64,000 bases of DNA from Kalaharituber pfeilii (GCA_015179045.1 WHUZ01000070.1:62001-126000); one strand, 5' to 3'; positions 44,297-55,502 are shown, numbered from the stretch's first letter. The notes: generated by a model from the letters alone, not told the origin. Translations and numbers: made by a program.

Positions 44297-45610
44297 CAGC
44301 GCGAACCAGAGATAGTGACAGAAGCTGGCATGAGACAGGAGGCGAAGCGAGAGAGAGCGATTTTTTTTTTTTTTTTTTTTTTTTCTTTCATTAATCGCAT
44401 GCCGCCCTATGGCTATGGCGATATTTAAATACATAAAATAAGTGAAATATATGCGTCACTCTCATCTATTCTCCCCGTGCCCATTCCAAGATCTCCCGTA
44501 TGTTTACTCCCTTATCAATCTGTCTTATACCTTCCGCCCCCCCGCATTTCCTAGCCCACGCCTTGCAGTCTTTCCGTACATGTTCCCAGTTTTCCGGGGC
44601 CTCCCCGCACCATCGGCATTCCGGTGATTCGGCCTTCCCTATGTGGTATCTCCATTCTTTCAGTCCTTTGTTTCCCAGGATCCCCGCCAGCGTCGAGAGA
44701 TACTTCCTCCGGTCGGCGATTTGCAAGGGCCGGTAATTTAAGCCTGCCTGGTTTCTCTCCGTGGCTCGCAGTGCCTTATAGTCTTGTCTTAATCCTGCTT
44801 CTGTTACGGTCTCGTCTTCGTATTGTAGCGCTGTGCCGATTTTGGCCGCCCAGTCTGCCTCCGTGTTCCCTTTCACCCCCTTGTGGCTTTTAACCCATAT
44901 CACTGCCAGGTCTAGGTCCCCTCTCGCTACTCGGTTCTCCCAACTCTTCCTAACCAATGTGGACGCACCGTCTACCGTGGGTTCCCCTCTTCCTATTCTC
45001 CGAAGTCTTGCTATTGCCGTTTGTGAGTCGGTGACAATCAGCAGCTCGCCTTGTTGTTCCAACGCTTCGCTTATTGCTATCAGCTCGCCGTCGTTCACCG
45101 TGCTCCTTCGACCCAGGAAGATTGATGTGGATCCGAGAGAGAGCGAGAGAGAGGGGCAGACTAGACCTAACATACCGCCCCCTACACAGGCTCGGCCACC
45201 AGGTGACGCGACTAGCGGGATTATTGGGGGCGAAAGGCCTGCGAGCGTGGAGACACCACATAGGCGAAGCACCGGACCCGGACTGTAGATGGTGTGGGGA
45301 GGCAGAAGAGACGACGAAACACCTACTCGAGGAGTGCAGAGTGTGGCGCAGAAGATGGCCTGGAGGCATGGAAGAGATACGACGCCCTCCCCGGGGGGGG
45401 AAGGGGAAGACGACCCGCTACAGGGGCTGATGAGGATGCTAGGGGAAGACGGTATTTGAACGCTTGGACCTTTTCCTTTTCCGTTATTTCCTTATTTCCT
45501 TACTTCCTTACCGTCATTTCGCTATCAACTTTGTATTTAGAACCTCGCCATAGCCTACAAGGCGGCACGCGAGTAATGATATAGAAAAAAAAAAAAAAAA
45601 AAAAAAAAAA
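44297..45610 (+). mobile_element. RNase H-type LINE fragment, interrupted by a second LINE
   Basis: Family 1 plus-strand copy, 5'-truncated inside the RNase H C-terminal linker. Outer duplication GAATTCTGAGAAAG at 44283-44296 and 45611-45624. The coding part runs 44297-44360 (EIVTEAGMRQEAKRERA) and resumes in frame at 45147 (RERGRLDLTYRPLHR). It continues through a CRWCGEAEETTKHLLEEC zinc knuckle (CX2CX8HX4C type) to about 45,430. The 3' UTR, hairpin with paired change (CATAGCCTACAAGGCGGCAC) and poly(A) follow. A minus-strand element fills the gap. Confidence 0.9.
44361..45133 (-). mobile_element. Inner RNase H-type LINE, 13-bp TSD
   Basis: Inserted in reverse into the element at 44297-45610; duplication CGAGAGAGAGCGA at 44348-44360 and 45134-45146. 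On the minus strand: RNase H from the second catalytic residue on (NDGELIAISEAL, IVTDSQTA, WVKSHKGVKGNTEAD), linker, zinc knuckle CRWCGEAPENWEHVRKDC, stop at 44466, 3' UTR with hairpin and poly(A). The frame is open over its whole length, so it is relatively young. Confidence 0.92.
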
Positions 45611-45624
45611 GAATTCTGAGAAAG

Positions 45625-45656
45625 GATTTAGATTCTGGGTGCCCATTCATGTTGTC

Positions 45657-45693
<37 letters not shown>

Positions 45694-45700
45694 GCAATTT
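45625..45700. repeat. Long T-run
   Basis: About 33 consecutive T at 45,660-45,692. Possibly a bare retro-insertion tail, but no flanking duplication was found. Confidence 0.4.
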
Positions 45701-45739
45701 TTCAGCTACTTTATCGATTTTTAGTGATTTCTCGAACAG

Positions 45740-46530
45740 TATTGGAAAAAGAGGTGGAAGGAGGGTACGCTCGGATGCACGTCTTGCTTCCCCCTATACT
45801 GCATGGTCCCGAAGACTTTGCTTACGCCCTGTAGGAATCAGCAACCGCCCCATCTATACCCCACAACCACAGGGTAATGCACAAACCACACACCTGGTGC
45901 CTGTCTCCGGGCCAGAAGGTCTTCGGTCCAGGGACCCTGCCATGGCGAACAGCTGCAAGCGGGGTTACGTGAAATAAAAAAAAACAAAAAAAAAAAAAAA
46001 AACCACACACTTCAATGTTCGAATTGCCGAACTCTAAGCAACAACAATTGATCTCCAAGCAACAAATACTGATCTCCAAGCCACAACCACTGCCTCCATA
46101 CAGACCGTTGAACCCCTCCGCACTCAGCTCCATGAATAGCGCACAATCCAAATTGCCCTGGCCCGAAACATCGCCCTTGATATTTCTAAATGCCTGACCC
46201 CGACAGGTTCGAAGGATCTTGGAGCAATTGAGACCATTTCTCCTCCCACTCCATCTAAAAGCCAGTACCCATCCTGACAAACAAGTTCATCTACCATATA
46301 GTTTCTCACTAGCGGTCTGCACAGCAGCAGTGGTGTGGCTTGAAGGACAGAGATCTTTACTTGGAGTTCAGAAATTTGAGCATTAAGGCGTGTAATATCT
46401 GCATTATCTTGTGGTTGCGGAGTATAGATGATTCTTCCTGCAGTTTCCTCGGAATTAGGTACTGTGAGGAGGTCAGCATGGCCCACAGTTGTCTGGCCCA
46501 CGGCTCTGGTGTAATGAAGCACGATATTGT
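45740..46530. pseudogene. Inverted duplication of a coiled-coil gene, decayed
   Basis: A plus copy (about 45,830-46,260) and a minus copy (about 46,520-46,270) share an IYTPQPQ-N segment followed by a leucine/glutamine heptad stretch (L-ATTIDLQATNTDLQAT in the plus copy; LNAQISELQVKISVLQA in the minus copy). They point towards each other. The plus copy has stops where CAA or similar codons are expected and a family 2 insertion at 45894-45999. Function unknown; no domain beyond the coiled coil. Confidence 0.5.
45894..45999 (+). mobile_element. Family 2 tail insertion, 11-bp TSD
   Basis: Body of about 70 bp (CTCCGGGCC, GGTCCAGGGACC, CATGGCGAACAGCTGCAAGC, GGGGTTACG) plus A-rich tail. Repeats AAACCACACAC at 45883-45893 and 46000-46010. 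Confidence 0.85.
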
Positions 46531-46539
46531 GATGTAGAT

Positions 46540-46935
46540 AAACGATGTGGATGAACGCGTGCTCGGTAGACAGTTGAGACGTAACCTAGTGTAATGGTGG
46601 TTTGTGGACTGGGACTCGTGGTGGACAGCAATTTACGGAGTGCATTGACAATTGAGTGTTCAGCATAGCGGTACAGCAGTTTAGCATGGCAGGTAACCAA
46701 GTACTTAGTAGGAGTTACAGTAAGTACAAGAGGTTGCGTAAAGAGAGAAGAAAAAGAGGCCACACGGCCACAAACGCCACTATATATACACCTTGAGAAC
46801 TCTGCAATACGTACTATGCCACATTCTTTTAGCCATATGCCTTAGTACGATATGCCAAAACGTTTGTCGCAGCATGGTACTTATCACCCGGCTCGCTATA
46901 CAATACTTCCATTATACTATTCCCTCCCTAGGCCG
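46540..46935. other. Stretch without a supported gene
   Basis: A minus frame at 46,473-46,763 begins at GTG, not ATG, and has no domain; it could be an upstream part of the minus coiled-coil copy. Confidence 0.3.
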
Positions 46936-46939
46936 AGTG

Positions 46940-47170
46940 TTACGGTATCTGCGATAGCAGTGAAATGTAGGTGTAACTTAGGACAACGCTTGGAACTTGA
47001 CCTTTGTATAGGGCCTTTTAGGCCTCGTATATAGGCCTCCAGTGCGTCGTTCATTGCATTATTCTATATGACATCAAGTGCTAGACTAAATAACAAGTGC
47101 ATCTCATCATCATGTTGTCATTCATGGCATAATTACCATGCCATGCATGATGGTCTGTGTGCTAGTCTTC
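46940..47170 (+). repeat. LTR-like repeat, copy 2
   Basis: TGTTACGGTATCTGCGAT start and GTAGGTGTAACTTAGGACAA core as in the copy at 42558; cut off at its right by the RNase H fragment. Confidence 0.6.
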
Positions 47171-47189
47171 TCGAGTTCCCTTCGCCCAT

Positions 47190-47350
47190 GTTAGCATGGC
47201 GGCTAGCTTTTCGCTCTCACTCCTTGTCCTCTGAGGGGGGGAGTATCGCCGCCCTGCCCCCCGACCACCTTTATTTCCAGATCCTGCATCTCTCCCATAT
47301 GTGCATTGTTGTCTCGTCTTCCTCTCCGCACCATCGACATTCTTGGCTTT
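47190..47350 (-). mobile_element. RNase H element zinc-knuckle fragment
   Basis: Minus strand encodes ECRWCGEEDETTMHIWERC followed by a stop, the C-terminal knuckle of the family 1 ORF2. No tail or duplication was identified. Confidence 0.75.
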
Positions 47351-47580
47351 CTGTTTTTTGGTATTTGGAACCTCCAGTGATTGAGGCGTTTTTCAAAGGA
47401 GTTATTGAAGTAGTAGATACTAGATAGTTGAATATAGAACTTTGTTTGAGTCTATCATTTATAAATTCTATAAAACACCTGTTAAGTAGTAATAAATCTG
47501 CTGCTACTTTACTAAAGATATAACTTTTTAAAATTTACTATTAAAGCTTGCTTGCCACTACTACTTGCTAGAACTATTAC

Positions 47581-48213
47581 TGTCACAGCCCACGCCCTAC
47601 AGTCTCCGCACACTAGGCCACAACCGCCGGCAAGCCATGACCGCCGGCAAGCCATGGCCGCCTGCCCGCCTACTAGTATGGCCCGCCTGCCAGTACGACC
47701 CGCCTGCTAGTATAGTCCGCCTGCCAGTACAGCCCGCCTGCTAGTATAGCCCGCCTGCCAGTACAGCCCGCCTGCTAGTATAGCCGTCTGCCAGTATAGC
47801 CTGCCTGCCATGAAAACTTTGCCTTCACCACTCTGTTCTTACTACTGCCCTCGTCGTTGCTTCTACCTTTGTATTATGTTTCTTAGGTAATGAACCTATC
47901 ATGTATATATAGGCTATATCTTGCCCTCATGTAAATAGTTTCTTCTCTCCTTGTCTGTTGTCTTGTCTTCTTAATGGACTCATATGGTTCCTCGCAGTCC
48001 ATATGTTCTTGTTATTCTTGTCAATTCCTAGATCTAATTCAGTACTTGGCCTTCTCTGCCTTTTCACCATAGCCTGCCATCGCCGCTGAACTGGAACCGC
48101 TGAACTACTACCTGCAAGCCTCTCCTGTCAAGCCTCTGCCGTTCAGCACTTGCGAAACTACTGTTATCCTGAACCGGCCGTATCCCTTAGCACCAGCTCG
48201 CCGCCGCGTGACA
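47581..48213 (+). mobile_element. Solo LTR, 5-bp TSD
   Basis: 633 bp bounded by TGTCAC...GTGACA and flanked by ATTAC on both sides (47576-47580 and 48214-48218), as expected for an LTR retrotransposon. The U3 part holds a tandem array (about 47,660-47,810) of the 16-17 bp unit CCCGCCTGC-AGTATAG. A TATATATAGG box lies near 47,905. No internal genes, so probably produced by LTR-LTR recombination. Confidence 0.9.
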
Positions 48214-48219
48214 ATTACT

Positions 48220-48938
48220 AGACTTACTACCATCACCATTTAACTTTAAACAAGTATTCGTCACTGATATTATATTGAATAATCTATTCTAAAAATATTT
48301 TAGAAATTTATAATTTTATCAAGATTCTATTCTTTCCTTCTATGGCCTCACCTGTGCACCCATTATACATATACACTACTCATACATTCTTACGCCTTAC
48401 ACATTCCTATCTTCTACGTATTCCTAGTAGTGAGCTTCAGATTTCATATACTTGTCAAGGTTCTTGTTCCACTTATTACTGTACATGTATTTGCCAACAA
48501 ATTGCACACTCACATAAATGTAGTAAAACCAAGCTAGGGAACTGGACAACTTAGAAGCAGGAAAACAACAGTGATATTGCTGTATATAGTGCTACTGTTG
48601 TGCATGGATAGTTCATTTATATTGGTATAGCTCACAAGGGAGGTACATGCAGGTACATTCATATTTCTCACCAGGCTTGGTGTTCCTGGGCTGGCCGGCC
48701 TGTTCGAATGTTCGTGGGGAGGCCACAACATCCAATAGCGATTAACACAAACATTAAGAGTAATAGAATAGATATATTATGAAAATAAAATATATATATT
48801 AACATGGAGAAAACTCAATTCGTTTAAAGACAGATTAGAAAAGGTATAATCTAGCTTTGAGTTCTGTATATATCGTATTCTCATATATAATATAAGTTAA
48901 GCTTCTGTAAACAAACGGCTCTCGCTATATTATCGAAG
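48220..48938. other. AT-rich non-coding stretch
   Basis: No gene seen. Confidence 0.4.
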
Positions 48939-48950
48939 CTCTGGACAAAT

Positions 48951-49631
48951 CCCATACGCATTCAAGCGCAGGTTAGAGGGTAAGGAAGCGCGAAGGATCG
49001 CCAACGCGCGCACGGTTGGGACCCCACACACCGCCGGCACCCGCGCCGGCACCCCCACCTCACCCAAAACACCCCCCGGTCACCATGCCTGCCACCACCC
49101 TCACACCGAAACCACCAGCTCCAGAACCCACTCCACGCCCCCGAACCCCACCACCACGTCCCCCCAACGCCAGATCCCGTGCCACGACCAACCCCGACAT
49201 CACCACCCCAAGACAAGGCATTGTCGTCCACGGAGTAGCCCTGAGGAAGGTCTTAGGGAACATCCGAAGATGGTTGGAGGCTGCCAATAAAGACACAGGA
49301 AAGACAACCGGGATCCGGTGGCTGCGGAGGAAACAATCACTAATCGAAGAAGGAAAGCTGACAAGCTCTGTGGTGGTTTATTTGGAGGCACCCACTGAGA
49401 TAGGGAAAGTGAGACTTGGAGGAAAGTGGTTGAGGGCGAGCCAGTATGAGTGGGACAGAGGAAGGAAATAGGAAGACAAGGCTCCCCATACGCTGGCACC
49501 CGAGGATACTACCCACAATACAAGCGGAACTAGTGGGCTTACACATGTTAATTAGTTGATTCTGTTACTTTTCCTTTTATTTCTTATGTAGCTAAACTTC
49601 GCCATTCCTTAGGGCGGCATGCGAGTACTGA

Positions 49632-49662
<31 letters not shown>
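48951..49662 (+). mobile_element. Family 1 ORF1-only copy, 11-bp TSD
   Basis: 5'-truncated copy starting inside ORF1 (PYAFKRRLEGKEARRIA), one frameshift in the proline region, then an open C-terminal domain (about 49,210-49,471; GIVVHGVALRKVLG to RGRK-stop), 3' UTR with imperfect hairpin and poly(A). Duplication TCTGGACAAAT at 48940-48950 and 49663-49673. Confidence 0.9.
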
Positions 49663-49789
49663 TCTGGACAAATAGATATTTCAGGGCATACTAATCCTAT
49701 AAGATTGGCATTGATTTCGGGGTATAAAACTCTAACTACCAACGCACCGTTCAATGTAAAAAAAAAAATAAAAAGTAGTTCAAAACATC

Positions 49790-52180
49790 TTACAAAGCTC
49801 TGTTGCGAATCTTCTCTATCGTCTCCTCTAACAACATCTCCACCTGTGCTGCCAACCTTCTTTCCTCCCCAGGTTTCAAGCCGGCCGACGTCGGCCTTAC
49901 CGTACCCTGCTTTCCATCCACTACAAATAGCTTGTCCGTCTCGACCTCCATCTCCTCCGTGTCCTCATTCCAGCTCTGGTATGTGATAGTCTTAAAGAAC
50001 AAGAGCTGTCGCCACTGGCGTAGCAGGGCAAGTATTTCAGGATATACTGCGTATGTCGCGTTCACGCACTGAAGAAGCGATTCCCACTCAATGTCGTTCT
50101 GTATTACCATAATCTTACTCGCGGCGATAGTCTTGAACGTGCCTTTCCGCCATGCCAGTAGTGGGTCCGCGGTCTTTGGACGCGTTCTAGCAGCGCTTGC
50201 GATGTCGGTTGCCCCCCCATATATGCAGTACCAGAGGGTCACGAACAAGAAGCTTTGTACATCGTAGTGGTAACGGTGTGGGAAGCGAGAGTCCTGCAAC
50301 ACCGAGATAGCCATGAATGGAAGGGTGCCAGTGCGGTGTGGTACGCCAGATCGCTCGTGAACGGGGGAGGGAGTGGTGCCAGGGACGCCGAGAGCAAGAC
50401 CGTAGTCAAGGTCGATGAGTAGGCCGTGGGTTGTGGCGGGTTGCCCTTCCTTTGGTGGCGCATGTAGGATGTTGTTGATGCTAATGTCGCGGTGAAGGAT
50501 ACCGCGGTTGAAATAGAGCTCCTTGTGCGCGCGGAAGGCAGAGAGGATCGTCTGGAGGACAGCCTCGACAGTGCATGGACCCAGGGCGTGCTGTAGGTGT
50601 ATGCCGACAGGGGTGAGGGCGATGCGGGTGAGGACTCGGTTGTGTGCATCCAAAGGCAGTTCTAGTGCTTGGTGGTCAGCTGCCGTGCGGAGTGAGATGC
50701 CTGGACGCTGCCTGGGTGTCATGTGACGTCGAATGTATGCATACACGTCGACAGGAGTATCATGGGCCACGGCGAGCACTAGCCCAGGAATCTCCGTCGG
50801 CGTGTGGGCGGCGGACAGAAGTGCGCCCTCTGGAGTCAGGTGATGGAACCGCCAAGACCATTTGATGAGGATTGCTGCGGGCTCCGAGGCGTCCACGTCA
50901 GTGTCGTGAGCCAAGTAGCAGGTGGTGGCACGGCAAGCGATCCCTGGGCGGGTCAGTACACGTCGCGCAATCTTCAGCCACCTGTCCCCTACAGCGGTGA
51001 AGACGGAGATCGGCGGCTCGGGAGCAGACAACAACGTACTGTACCACCGGTGGGGCCGGCTTGCCAGCTCATGCGCGCTCGACGTCCGAGGTTCCGGGCC
51101 AACAGTGGGATCCCAGCCTCCGCGTGTGATGTCCATTGCGGCGTACGCCAGGAGCAAGCGCACGAGCAGGGCCGCGCTGGCCCCCGTCGGTGTGTTGCGA
51201 TCCCACGCGTCAACCTCCGCGCTCACGAGTGCACCACACCTGTCCCATAACCAGCAACGCAGTCTGTGGCCAACGACACTCACGCCGTGCATCGCTCAGC
51301 GAAACGGAGCCTGTGTGACCAGTGCGGCAGAGACGTATTCACCCAACTGCACCGCTATACTAGGTAAGGCACCAAGCGCTTTGCTCGATTTATGCTCGCC
51401 GACGACGATGACGGAAGCCCAGGATGAGGGATCATTTGGGGTGCTGGTGAGGACGAAGTCGCATGAGCGGCGTGCTGCTACATGTTCTTGTGCCAATGGG
51501 GACCGCATCTTGAGATGGCGGCAGCTGCGCCAACGGTTATTGTGAAGCCTGCATTTGAGGTTGCGGATTGCAGTGAGGCGGGGTTCTAGTTCCGTGCGTG
51601 GATTATCATTACCTGTGAACGACGACGTTTTCATACGCTCGGGTAGGTCTTCTATGAGTTGAGGATTTATGTTCAGGTTCTCCTGCTTCTTCCCGGCAAC
51701 CCCAGTCGCTTTCGTCTCCTGCGCGTCGAGCCACATTATTGCGGCGTTCTGCGCGTTTTCAACTGTGCGTAGCAACCAGTCATGGGACGGCCCGTCGTGT
51801 ACTGCCGCTCCCGGACTCTCCGCCCATCCCGGAGCCGTAACTACCTTCATCGCGCTGCGCACCATCGAGTCGAAGACTGCCCGCTCCATCGTGCCCGCAG
51901 GCGCAAGGACAAATTTCTCCTGAAAATCACCCATTGGTAGACAATTTACGTGAATTAGGCCATCGAGCTCATGACGAAGGTACTCGTAGATAGAGTTATG
52001 CGTCAGGCTTCCAATTCCGCGCTCAATCGAGGAATGCCCGAGTCGGACAGGTGTCGTGAATGGATGTCGGAGTGGAACTGCAGATGTACCCACCACAGGT
52101 GGAGGTGTCGTAGGGCGAGGGAGGTTGCGTGCCTCGGTCGCGATCGTGGGCTCGCTGTGTATGTCGGAGGGCCGAGACAT
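49790..52180 (-). CDS. FunK1-type fungal protein kinase, one in-frame TGA
   Basis: Fungal-specific FunK1 kinase family, expanded in some fungi, substrates unknown. Reading the minus strand from ATG 52180 gives 797 codons in one frame with a single TGA at codon 295 (51298-51296). The N-terminal region (about 1-290) has family features (GPSHDW, NLNINPQLIEDLP, VVGEHKS). After the stop come MHGVSVVGHRLRCWLWDRCG, a catalytic loop ILHRDISINNIL, a metal-binding LLIDLDYGLAL segment in place of DFG, and GTLPFMAISVL. The TGA lies in the segment just before the HGV motif, where relatives commonly have Arg-Arg, so CGA to TGA is the simplest origin. No intron needed; a short intron removing the stop cannot be excluded. 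C-terminus ends at 49790 with a helical tail. Confidence 0.85.
51296..51298 (-). other. In-frame TGA in FunK1 gene
   Basis: Separates two frames that are otherwise in exact register (upstream frame ends here, downstream ATG two codons later). All other codons of the 797 are sense. Confidence 0.9.
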
Positions 52181-52911
52181 GTTTTATCGGCCTATTGCTT
52201 GCGAAATATGCATTGGCAATGAATTTCGTGAAGGTTTGAGGGTTGATGTTTTCCCTTAATTGTGCATGGCGGTAGGGGGACTTGGCAGCTTGGCAGCTCA
52301 CTAGTCATGGAGCTATTCAATGTGTGGCGCCGCAGGTGGTTACGAGACTAGTAGGAATTTGAATATCTGACGTTCTAATATTCTTTAATGCCATAACATT
52401 AGTATTTTTTTCTGTGAACTTATAGCGATATCTACAAGTTCCAGCCTGCATATGGACATGTTCTGGTTGCAAACTGGCCCGACTAACGCGTGAACAGGCT
52501 GGCATTCCCACGAATATGGAGTGTTTCACCTAGAAACCTATCATCACCGGGAAACCGGTCAAATTCCGTAACCTACGAACAGAGCTACTATGAATGCAAA
52601 TGACTCTCAAGTAGGCTAAAATGAAAGCCAGAGCATGAGGAAACATAGTAAATTATTTTCCACGCTTTCTTTTCCCAGTTGTAGCACATGAGGGGTGACA
52701 TATTCTAGTATATACGTTTGAGTCGCCATGTGTGAATGCATTTACCAGAGGCCTTTGTATCTCAATGTATACTTTAGTGCTTATGCTAAACAAGGATACC
52801 AAGGTTTGTGACTATCAGACTAATATGCAGAGAGTTGCCATCATGTCAAAAAATCCATTTTCACTTACTCAGGTTAATGGCAGTGTTGGGCTATTACAGT
52901 ATTTGAGAGAT

Positions 52912-52970
52912 TTTTTTTTTTTCTTTCATATCATATAACCCTGCTTGCAGCTGTTCGCCATGGCTGGGAT
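52912..52970 (-). mobile_element. Family 2 tail insertion, 12-bp TSD
   Basis: Poly(T) and tail complement (CCTGCTTGCAGCTGTTCGCC). Flanks TATTTGAGAGAT (52900-52911) and TATTTGGGAGAT (52971-52982) differ at one base. Confidence 0.82.
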
Positions 52971-53460
52971 TATTTGGGAGATAAATGCATACCTCACATA
53001 GCACATAACAGCCTATGCCAATATGAGCCCATAGTGGTTCAGAAATATGTCCTGATAGCTTAGTGAGACTATCACGGGCACTGCGACCGCTGGCTGAGGT
53101 ATAAAGGGCCAACTGAGCACCCCTTATACAGCACATGCGATATGCATGTAACGTGCAGGCAACATGTGACAGCAGTAAATGCGTCGCTGTTATGACAGGC
53201 GACATGAGCTGCCAGAAAGAACTAGCAAGCATTGCTAGTCAAGTTTCCTTTTCGCCTAGCAGAGATTAATTCTTACGGATAGTAGTAACACATTGATTTC
53301 TATAATAATGAGGGTCCACGCCATAGAGAATTATATCATATCAAGGACAAACTGAGACTTGACTGGTAAACTTATTTCCATTGCCATGTATCTCATAGGT
53401 ATAAGTCTTATAACTGTAATCTCTATATTATTAGCTGCTTACAAAACACACTGCATACAC

Positions 53461-54126
53461 ATTCACTCCGACGCCCGCCGGCGCGGCGAACATGGTCAGA
53501 AAGGCATGGGAGGACAGGGTGACGCGATGGGACCTGGACGTGGCTGTGATGTGGGTCAAAGAACATAAAGGCATAAGGAGCAATGAGGAGGCAGACAAGG
53601 CAGCCAGGATCGGCACGTTCTTATAATACCAGGACGAGATAGTAACAGAAGCTGGCATGCGTCAGCACGCAAAAGCACAAAGAGCGGAGGAAAGAAACAG
53701 ACTGGGCCTGTGTTACAGGCCCCTGCACAGAGTGGGCCACGGGGTAGGAACGCTGGCAGACCTTCTAGGGCGGCAAAGGTCTGCGATCATGGCGGGACAG
53801 GATAGGCAAGGCAGACGGGCCGGAGTGCAGATGGTGCGGAGAGGAGGAAGAGACGACAACGCACATCTGGAACAGGTGCCAGCTATGGAGAAGAAGATGC
53901 CTAGGGGTCGAGACGCACTTCTCAGGCCCCCGGAGGAGGGCGGGGGTGAAGGGCACCCGCTGATGGCACTGCTGGGATGTGTGGAGCGTTAAGGACATTC
54001 TTTCATTCGAGTGAGCGGAGCGCGAGAGACTCGTTTATTCTCTTCTCTTATTCTTTTTCTTTTATTTCTTTTCTCCTAGCCCACAGGGCGGCATGCGCTC
54101 ACTGATATTAAAAAAAAAAAAAAAAA
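53461..54126 (+). mobile_element. RNase H-type LINE fragment, decayed
   Basis: Plus strand: second half of RNase H (VMWVKEHKGI, NEEADKAARIG), a TAA where relatives have Gln, EIVTEAGMRQ, YRPLHRVGHG, a frameshift near 53,780, zinc knuckle ECRWCGEEEETTTHIWNRC, then 3' UTR with hairpin (CTAGCCCACAGGGCGGCAT) and poly(A). 5'-truncated; duplication not found. Confidence 0.85.
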
Positions 54127-54300
54127 GAAAATATACATATAGCCTGCAGTACTCAACTGCAATAACCATTTATCAATGCATCAATCCATTGAGAAAACAT
54201 TTTTCCTATGCATATATTTCTATTATATAGGTTTACAGAGTCTTCTGTACATCTTTCTCATGAAATAATAGCTCAATACTGGCATCAATCTGAGTAAGCG

Positions 54301-54362
54301 CCTCGCCATAGCCTTCTAGGCGGCGAGTAATGATATTAAAAAAAAAAAAAAAAAAAAAAATT
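54301..54362 (+). mobile_element. Family 1 tail insertion, 10-bp TSD
   Basis: Hairpin with paired substitutions (CATAGCCTTCTAGGCGGC) and poly(A). Duplication TGAGTAAGCG at 54291-54300 and 54363-54372. Confidence 0.9.
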
Positions 54363-55484
54363 TGAGTAAGCGAAGATGTATTTTTTTGACATGACAGTAA
54401 CCTCTGCACAGATTAGCCTGATGGTATACTTGTTTAGCATAAGTAACAGAGTATAACAGAGTATATATGCCAGAATATGTCAACCACCATGTGCTACAAA
54501 CTGGTGAAAGAAAGTATGGAAGATCATTTACTATGTTCTTTCATAATCTGGCTTTAATTTGAGCCCACTTGAGTGTCATTTGCATTAACAGTCGCTCTGT
54601 ACGTAGGTTAATGGATTTGACTGCTTTTTAGTAAAGTCACTGACCGGGATCCGGAGAGTTTCTATATAATATTCCAAGAGCCTCTAGGTTATATTTCTGA
54701 AGTTTCATAGCTCAGGACTGCAGCATTTGTACATGGTGTATTAATGAATATGCATTACCTAATTGCGTATATATAGATGGATATCCTATTGATCTCTACT
54801 TTCTGTCAATACCTATACCTATAGGCTACTCAAGATATATTCTCCTATGTGTATATTCTAAAGCATTCTGAACATGCCTCATATTTTTAGAATTATATAC
54901 AAACTGAATATCAAAATTCACTTCTAGCAGTAAAAATCTATGTTTGAATATTGGCTCACCACTTGTTCCATATGTATCCAATCATCATGAAACATTCCAG
55001 ATCTCTTGAATACATACTATAGAAGGTATATGCACTTGCTCAAGGTCCTAAATAGCCATCTTGCCATTTTACACTTGCATAGGGTTCAGATGCCTAATTG
55101 GGAAACTACCACCATAGAGTATCATTCAAAATTTCCAATTGCCTAACTGAGGTCCGGAAGTTACTTTTCTATACCTCTCCAAGCTGTATGTGCAATTTAG
55201 TTATCTTCTATGAAGATTTGGCCTTACAGGAGGCTATTGTTTTTATTCCGGAAGTGCGCCGGATCCCGGTCAGTGACGTCAATGATCAGTTTCTAGGTAA
55301 AACACTCTATTTTTAAGATGCTGATATGCCAGAGCATATTCATCCTCATAATCTACTCTTTATGTCATTTCAATCTTAAGGATCTAAGGTTCGAAGGCAT
55401 AAGGAGCTTCCCTTCTTTTGCTTTGACTTCGCTCTTTTCTCAGCCATAGACGAGTAGCCTATATGTAGGTTGCGCGACCCACCT

Positions 55485-55502
55485 ACCACCACCACCAGCA
55501 CC

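Larger units (their letters stand above)
52509..55309. mobile_element. Tc1-like element with nested retro-insertions
   Basis: Left end GAGTGTTTCACCTAGAAACC and right end complement of GAGTGTTTTACCTAGAAAC (about 55,290-55,309). A further inverted stretch matching the left 200 bp lies at 54,473-54,660. Inside are a family 2 tail (52912-52970), an RNase H fragment (about 53461-54126) and a family 1 tail (54301-54362). The region 54,700-55,280 has long but stop-broken plus frames and no assignable transposase. Internal rearrangement makes the exact extent uncertain. Confidence 0.55.

Noticed and set aside
44283..45624. Twin-priming inversion of one LINE copy
   Set aside because: Both halves have their own poly(A) tail and two different nested TSDs, so they are two insertions.
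45660..45692. T-run as another bare retro-insertion
   Set aside because: No flanking direct repeat could be found.
47660..47810. CRISPR-like array
   Set aside because: Units are contiguous 16-17 bp tandem repeats without spacers, inside an LTR of a eukaryotic genome.
8412..51298. Genetic code change with TGA read as Trp
   Set aside because: TGA also appears at Arg-like positions and in dead transposase, and several genes use TGA-free frames normally; decay or isolated events explain it better.
50523..51545. Plus-strand frames across the FunK1 gene (up to 207 codons)
   Set aside because: Antisense shadows of a GC-rich coding region; kinase motifs are on the minus strand.
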